A DNA stretch of 64,000 bases from CBDAQD01 sp965275905 (GTDB taxonomy: Bacteria; Pseudomonadota; Alphaproteobacteria; Rhizobiales; JAJFHC01). Positions 60,615 to 64,000 of this stretch are shown here, one piece after another; positions within the stretch are counted from its first letter, which is position 1, and every line of letters starts with the position of its first letter. Where the stretch lies: contig CBDHYJ010000016.1 of assembly GCA_965275905.1 (NCBI GenBank), forward strand, positions 1 through 64,000, given 5' to 3'. The notes under the pieces are model-generated. The model was not told the origin of the DNA, did not search any database, and worked only from the letters and a program-made list of their open reading frames with translations. A program made the translations under genes and the position numbers.

Positions 60615-62390
60615 ATGAAGATGACCACAGAGGAGGCCTTCGTAAAGGTCCTTCAGATGCACGGGATCGAGCACGCTTTCGGCATCATCGGGTCGGCAAT
60701 GATGCCGGTGTCCGACCTGTTCCCAAAGGCCGGGATCACGTTCTGGGACTGCGCGCACGAGACCAATGCCGCTCTGATTGCGGACGGCTTTACGCGGTCC
60801 ACCGGCAAGATGGCGATGGCCATCGCGCAGAACGGCCCCGGAGTCACCGGATTCGTCACGCCGATCAAAACCGCATACTGGAACCATACGCCGATGTTGC
60901 TGGTGACACCTCAGGCCGCCAACAAGACGATCGGGCAGGGCGGTTTCCAGGAGGTCGAGCAGATGGCGCTGTTCCGCGACATGGTCTGCTACCAGGAAGA
61001 ATTGCGCGACGCCAGCCGGGTGGCTGAGGTTCTGAACCGGGTCATCGAGAAGGCCTGGCGGGGCTCCGCGCCGGCACAGATGAACGTGCCGCGCGATTTC
61101 TGGACCCAGGTCATCGATATCGAATTGCCGCAGATCGTCCGGCTCGAGCGGCCGGCCGGCGGCGAGAATGCCATCGAAGAAGCCGCACAACTCCTGACCG
61201 AGGCCCAGTTCCCGGTCATCCTGTCGGGCGCGGGCGTCGTCATCGGCAACGCGATCGGTGACTGCGCGGCGCTCGCCGAAAAACTGACCGCGCCGGTGTG
61301 CAGCGGGTACCAGCACAACGACAGCTTTCCGGGCAGCCATGCGATGGCCGTCGGTCCGCTCGGCTACAACGGCTCGAAGGCGGCGATGGAACTGATCGCC
61401 AGGGCCGACGTGGTGCTCGCGCTGGGCACGCGCCTCAATCCATTCTCGACCCTGCCGGGCTATGGGATCGACTACTGGCCCCAGGACGCCAAGATCATCC
61501 AGGTCGACATCAATCCCGACAGGATCGGTCTGACCAAGAAGGTCACTGTCGGGATTTGCGGGGATGCCAAGAAGGTGGCGCAGCAGATTCTGGAGAAGCT
61601 TGGCCCGGAGGCCGGAAACGCCGGCCGCGACGACCGCAAGGCGCTCGTGCACCAGACCAAGTCTGCATGGCTCCAGACCCTGTCGAGCATGGATCACGAG
61701 GACGACGATCCGGGCACCACGTGGAACGAGCGCGCACGGGCACGCGAGCCCAATCATATGTCACCGCGCATGGCGTGGCGGGCCATTCAGGCCGGGCTGC
61801 CGAAGGAAGCCATTATTTCAAGCGACATCGGCAATAACTGCGCCATCGGCAACGCCTATCCGACATTCGAGGAAGGCCGCAAGTATCTGGCACCGGGTCT
61901 GTTCGGACCCTGCGGCTACGGCTTCCCGTCGATCATCGGCGCAAAGATCGGCAATCCGGATACGCCGGTGGTCGGCTTTGCCGGCGATGGTGCCTTTGGC
62001 ATTTCGATGAACGAGATGTCGTCCATCGGCCGTGACGACTGGCCGGCCATCACGATGGTGATCTTCCGCAATTACCAGTGGGGGGCGGAGAAGCGCAATA
62101 CCACGCTGTGGTACAGCGACAACTTCGTGGGCACCGAACTGGATCCGGAACTCAGCTATGCGCGCGTGGCGGAAGGCTGCGGGCTGAAAGGCGTTACCGT
62201 TACGACCCAGCAGGAAGTGACCGACGCTCTTCAGGACGCCTGCAAAGCTCAGGCCGAAGGCGTCACGACCTTCATCGAGGTGATCCTCAATCAGGAACTC
62301 GGCGAACCGTTCCGCCGCGACGCCATGAAAGCGCCAGTGGCGGTTGCCGGCATCAATCCGGAAGACATGCGTCCCCAGCAGCCGGTCTGA
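60615..62390 (+). CDS. xsc: sulfoacetaldehyde acetyltransferase
   Basis: This 591-residue thiamine-diphosphate enzyme converts sulfoacetaldehyde and phosphate to acetyl phosphate and sulfite. It shows the Xsc start TEEAFVKVLQMHGIEHAFGI, the family segment IIGSAMMPVSDLFPKAGITF, and the ThDP-binding GFAGDGAFGISMNEMSSIGR with IFRNYQWGAEKRNTTLWY. Length and end (DAMKAPVAVAGINPEDMRPQ) fit. The GGAGAAG site lies four bases before ATG 60615. It is upstream of pta and a SoeA-like gene. Confidence 0.95.
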   Translation: MKMTTEEAFVKVLQMHGIEHAFGIIGSAMMPVSDLFPKAGITFWDCAHETNAALIADGFTRSTGKMAMAIAQNGPGVTGFVTPIKTAYWNHTPMLLVTPQAANKTIGQGGFQEVEQMALFRDMVCYQEELRDASRVAEVLNRVIEKAWRGSAPAQMNVPRDFWTQVIDIELPQIVRLERPAGGENAIEEAAQLLTEAQFPVILSGAGVVIGNAIGDCAALAEKLTAPVCSGYQHNDSFPGSHAMAVGPLGYNGSKAAMELIARADVVLALGTRLNPFSTLPGYGIDYWPQDAKIIQVDINPDRIGLTKKVTVGICGDAKKVAQQILEKLGPEAGNAGRDDRKALVHQTKSAWLQTLSSMDHEDDDPGTTWNERARAREPNHMSPRMAWRAIQAGLPKEAIISSDIGNNCAIGNAYPTFEEGRKYLAPGLFGPCGYGFPSIIGAKIGNPDTPVVGFAGDGAFGISMNEMSSIGRDDWPAITMVIFRNYQWGAEKRNTTLWYSDNFVGTELDPELSYARVAEGCGLKGVTVTTQQEVTDALQDACKAQAEGVTTFIEVILNQELGEPFRRDAMKAPVAVAGINPEDMRPQQPV

Positions 62391-62412
62391 CCGGGAGCGC
62401 ATAAGCGAATTC

Positions 62413-62452
62413 GCCCCTTCCGTCTCCTCGACGCGGAGGAATCGGGAGGGGC
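62413..62452 (+). other. imperfect hairpin between xsc and pta
   Basis: GCCCCTTCC (62413-62421) pairs with GGGAGGGGC (62444-62452), with an inner CTCC/GGAG arm. There is no strong T-run, so it may be a processing or attenuation hairpin, not a full terminator. Confidence 0.5.
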
Positions 62453-62473
62453 ATTCCTACCGAAGGGAGACAC

Positions 62474-63406
62474 ATGCTCAGCGTTGCGCCATTCGAGGCC
62501 CCGCCCGGTATCATTGAGCGGGCGCAAGCTTCCGAGCCTGTGCTGATGGCCGTGGCAAACGCTGGTGCTCCCCTGCCCATGAGCAGCGCACGCATGGCTG
62601 CCGAGGCGGGCTTCGTGCGGCCCATCCTTGTCGGCGCCTCCGATTCGGTCAGGCGCGAAGCCGAAACGCTGGAGTGGGATATTTCCGAATTTGAAATCGT
62701 CGATGCCTCAAGTGAAGAGGATGCGGCCGGCACGGCGGCGAAACTCTGCGGTGATGGCGTGGCGCATGCCCTTATGAAAGGTCACGTGCACACGGATACG
62801 TTCATGCTGGCCGTTCTGGACAAGGCGTCGGGCCTCAGGACCGGGCGCCGGTTCACCCACGTTTTCCACATGACGATTCCCGGTCGTGAAGGTGCGTTGA
62901 TCATTACCGATGCAGCGATCAACGTCGCGCCCGACATGGCGACACGGCAGGCCGCGCTGCTCAACGCGGTCGACTTCGCGCATGCGATGGGCAATTCGGA
63001 GCCGAAGGTCGCCATTCTTTCGGCGACTGAAGATGTTACCCATCGCATTCCATCAAGCGCAGAAGCGGCAGAGCTCAGTGCCTGGGCCTCGGAGAACGTG
63101 ACCGGGGCGCACGTTCATGGCCCCCTTGCATTCGACAATGCGATTTCGCCGGAAGCCGCGCGGGTCAAGGGTATCGCTCATCCTGTTGCCGGCCAGGCGG
63201 ACATCATCCTGGTGCCCGAGATCGTGGCCGGCAATGCCCTGTTCAAGATGATGGTCTACCTGTGCAGCGCGTGCGCGGCAGGATTGGTGCTAGGGGCGAA
63301 GGTTCCCATCGTGCTGACGAGCCGCGCAGATCCGCCGGTGGCCAGGCTTACCTCCGCTGCAATCGCCGCGGTCCTTGCGGCGCATGCCGCGGAGTCGGGT
63401 GCGTGA
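62474..63406 (+). CDS. pta: phosphate acetyltransferase
   Basis: This 310-residue Pta of the type found in xsc clusters converts acetyl phosphate from Xsc to acetyl-CoA. It shows VANAGAPLPMSSARMAAEAG, DGVAHALMKGHVHTDTFMLA, KVAILSATEDVTHRIPSS, VHGPLAFDNAISPEAARVKG and a final GAKVPIVLTSRADPPVARL. GAAGGGAG precedes the ATG. Confidence 0.93.
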   Translation: MLSVAPFEAPPGIIERAQASEPVLMAVANAGAPLPMSSARMAAEAGFVRPILVGASDSVRREAETLEWDISEFEIVDASSEEDAAGTAAKLCGDGVAHALMKGHVHTDTFMLAVLDKASGLRTGRRFTHVFHMTIPGREGALIITDAAINVAPDMATRQAALLNAVDFAHAMGNSEPKVAILSATEDVTHRIPSSAEAAELSAWASENVTGAHVHGPLAFDNAISPEAARVKGIAHPVAGQADIILVPEIVAGNALFKMMVYLCSACAAGLVLGAKVPIVLTSRADPPVARLTSAAIAAVLAAHAAESGA

Positions 63407-63617
63407 TGTCCGGCAGTGTGTTTCATGACCACGGACCGAACGACCAATCCAATCCAGCCACTGCCGGGGTTCGGCAAAAACTCCGAATCGGATTCGATCG
63501 CTCTTGCATTGTGGACACGAGGCGCGTTATGCCGGTCCGTGGATACGTTCTTGCGTACGGTAGTGCGGGTGACTGTCGCAACATTCAAAATTACATCGGG
63601 GCAACCGGGATTTCCGA

Positions 63618-64000
63618 ATGACATTCAACCCGTTCGAGACCGTCCGCGAGACCGTCGACACGTCACCTTCTGTCGCGGACGATGTGAAAAACACGACGTG
63701 TTACATGTGCGCATGCCGGTGCGGGATCCGGGTTCATCTCAAAAACGGTCAGGTCCGCTACATCGAGGGCAATCCGGATCATCCGGTGAACCGCGGGGTG
63801 CTGTGCGCCAAGGGTTCTGCGGGAATCATGCAGCACTATTCGCCAGCGCGGCTGTCCAAGCCACTGCTGCGGGTCGGTGAGCGCGGCTCCGGCGAATTCC
63901 GGGAAATCGAGTGGGAGGAGGCCCTCGGACTTGCGGTCGAGTGGCTGGGCGAAGCCCGGAAGAAAGATCCGCGAAAGCTGGCCTTTTTCACCGGCCGCGA
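63618..64000 (+). CDS. soeA: molybdopterin oxidoreductase, SoeA-like sulfite dehydrogenase subunit (partial)
   Basis: The first 127 residues show an Fe-S site of the Cxx C-xxx-C type (TTCYMCACRCGIRV, with the fourth Cys in RGVLCAKGSAGIMQ) and the start of a molybdopterin enzyme (YIEGNPDHPVNRG, EWEEALGLAVEWL). The protein runs past the window end. As I recall, SoeABC of roseobacters is encoded directly after xsc and pta and oxidises the sulfite released by Xsc. Formate dehydrogenases have a similar start, so the assignment rests partly on context. The two SoeBC genes should lie just beyond the edge. Confidence 0.72.
   Translation, partial: MTFNPFETVRETVDTSPSVADDVKNTTCYMCACRCGIRVHLKNGQVRYIEGNPDHPVNRGVLCAKGSAGIMQHYSPARLSKPLLRVGERGSGEFREIEWEEALGLAVEWLGEARKKDPRKLAFFTGR

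Noticed and set aside
63618..64000. Assignment to formate dehydrogenase
   Set aside because: Kept as an alternative; the xsc-pta context favours SoeA, but the sequence start alone cannot exclude it.

Overview
The window looks like chromosomal DNA of a GC-rich alphaproteobacterium, probably marine or host-associated. The basis is Crp-type regulation, alphaproteobacterial Cpa/Tad pilus genes, several TRAP transporter parts and a sulfonate-degradation cluster ending in a SoeA-like gene. The exact order or family cannot be fixed from sequence reading alone. No rRNA, tRNA or CRISPR array was recognised.

Layout. (1) 1-4733 is a patchwork edge: a truncated small regulator-like ORF, an IS1595-type zinc-ribbon ORF without a DDE domain, an AT-richer gap, an orphan TAXI-type solute-binding protein with a small secreted partner, and a secreted ClpP-fold protein. 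(2) 4747-35997 (minus strand, about 31 kb, 23 genes) is an extracellular contractile injection system (eCIS): sheath, one tube protein, a T4 gp26/51-like protein, a proline-rich linker, a DUF4255 cap, an AAA ATPase, a run of four DUF4157 (eCIS core domain) proteins, then tube-initiator, gpX-like, hub, spike, gp25, two baseplate J-like proteins, a gpI-like protein, a giant DUF6519/beta-helix protein and a small coiled-coil protein. Many gene pairs overlap by ATGA, so the locus behaves as one or two translationally coupled operons. A Crp-family regulator is divergent from the sheath gene. (3) 36396-41329 holds that regulator, a previously unlisted 37-residue membrane peptide with its own terminator, and a partial Cpa/Tad pilus set (TadD-like, CpaC, small lipoprotein, CpaB). 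(4) 41985-45231 is a tungstate transporter (TupABC) with a convergent HTH/periplasmic-binding-like regulator. (5) 45977-54099 holds a cold-shock protein, a gamma-butyrobetaine-dioxygenase-like enzyme, a polyamine/quaternary-amine type ABC importer whose second permease has an odd proline-rich repeat tail, and a MetE-like methyltransferase. (6) 54116-64000 is a sulfonate (most likely isethionate) pathway: GMC dehydrogenase, TRAP transporter, IclR regulator, Xsc, Pta and the start of a SoeA-like sulfite dehydrogenase.

How the genes work together. In the eCIS, sheath and tube would be built on a baseplate, capped by the DUF4255 protein and remodelled by the ATPase. The DUF4157 proteins are the obvious candidate payloads: three carry a second HExxH zincin motif, two of these end in a porin-like beta-rich region, and a small protein resembling an intracellular proteinase inhibitor sits among them. 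A lectin-like propeller built into one baseplate protein and the large beta-helix protein are candidates for target recognition. In the sulfonate cluster, the TRAP system would import isethionate, the GMC enzyme would oxidise it to sulfoacetaldehyde, Xsc would yield sulfite and acetyl phosphate, Pta would yield acetyl-CoA, and the SoeA-like enzyme would oxidise the sulfite. Two near-identical LacI-type operators upstream of the TRAP genes suggest an extra layer of control by a regulator not in this window.
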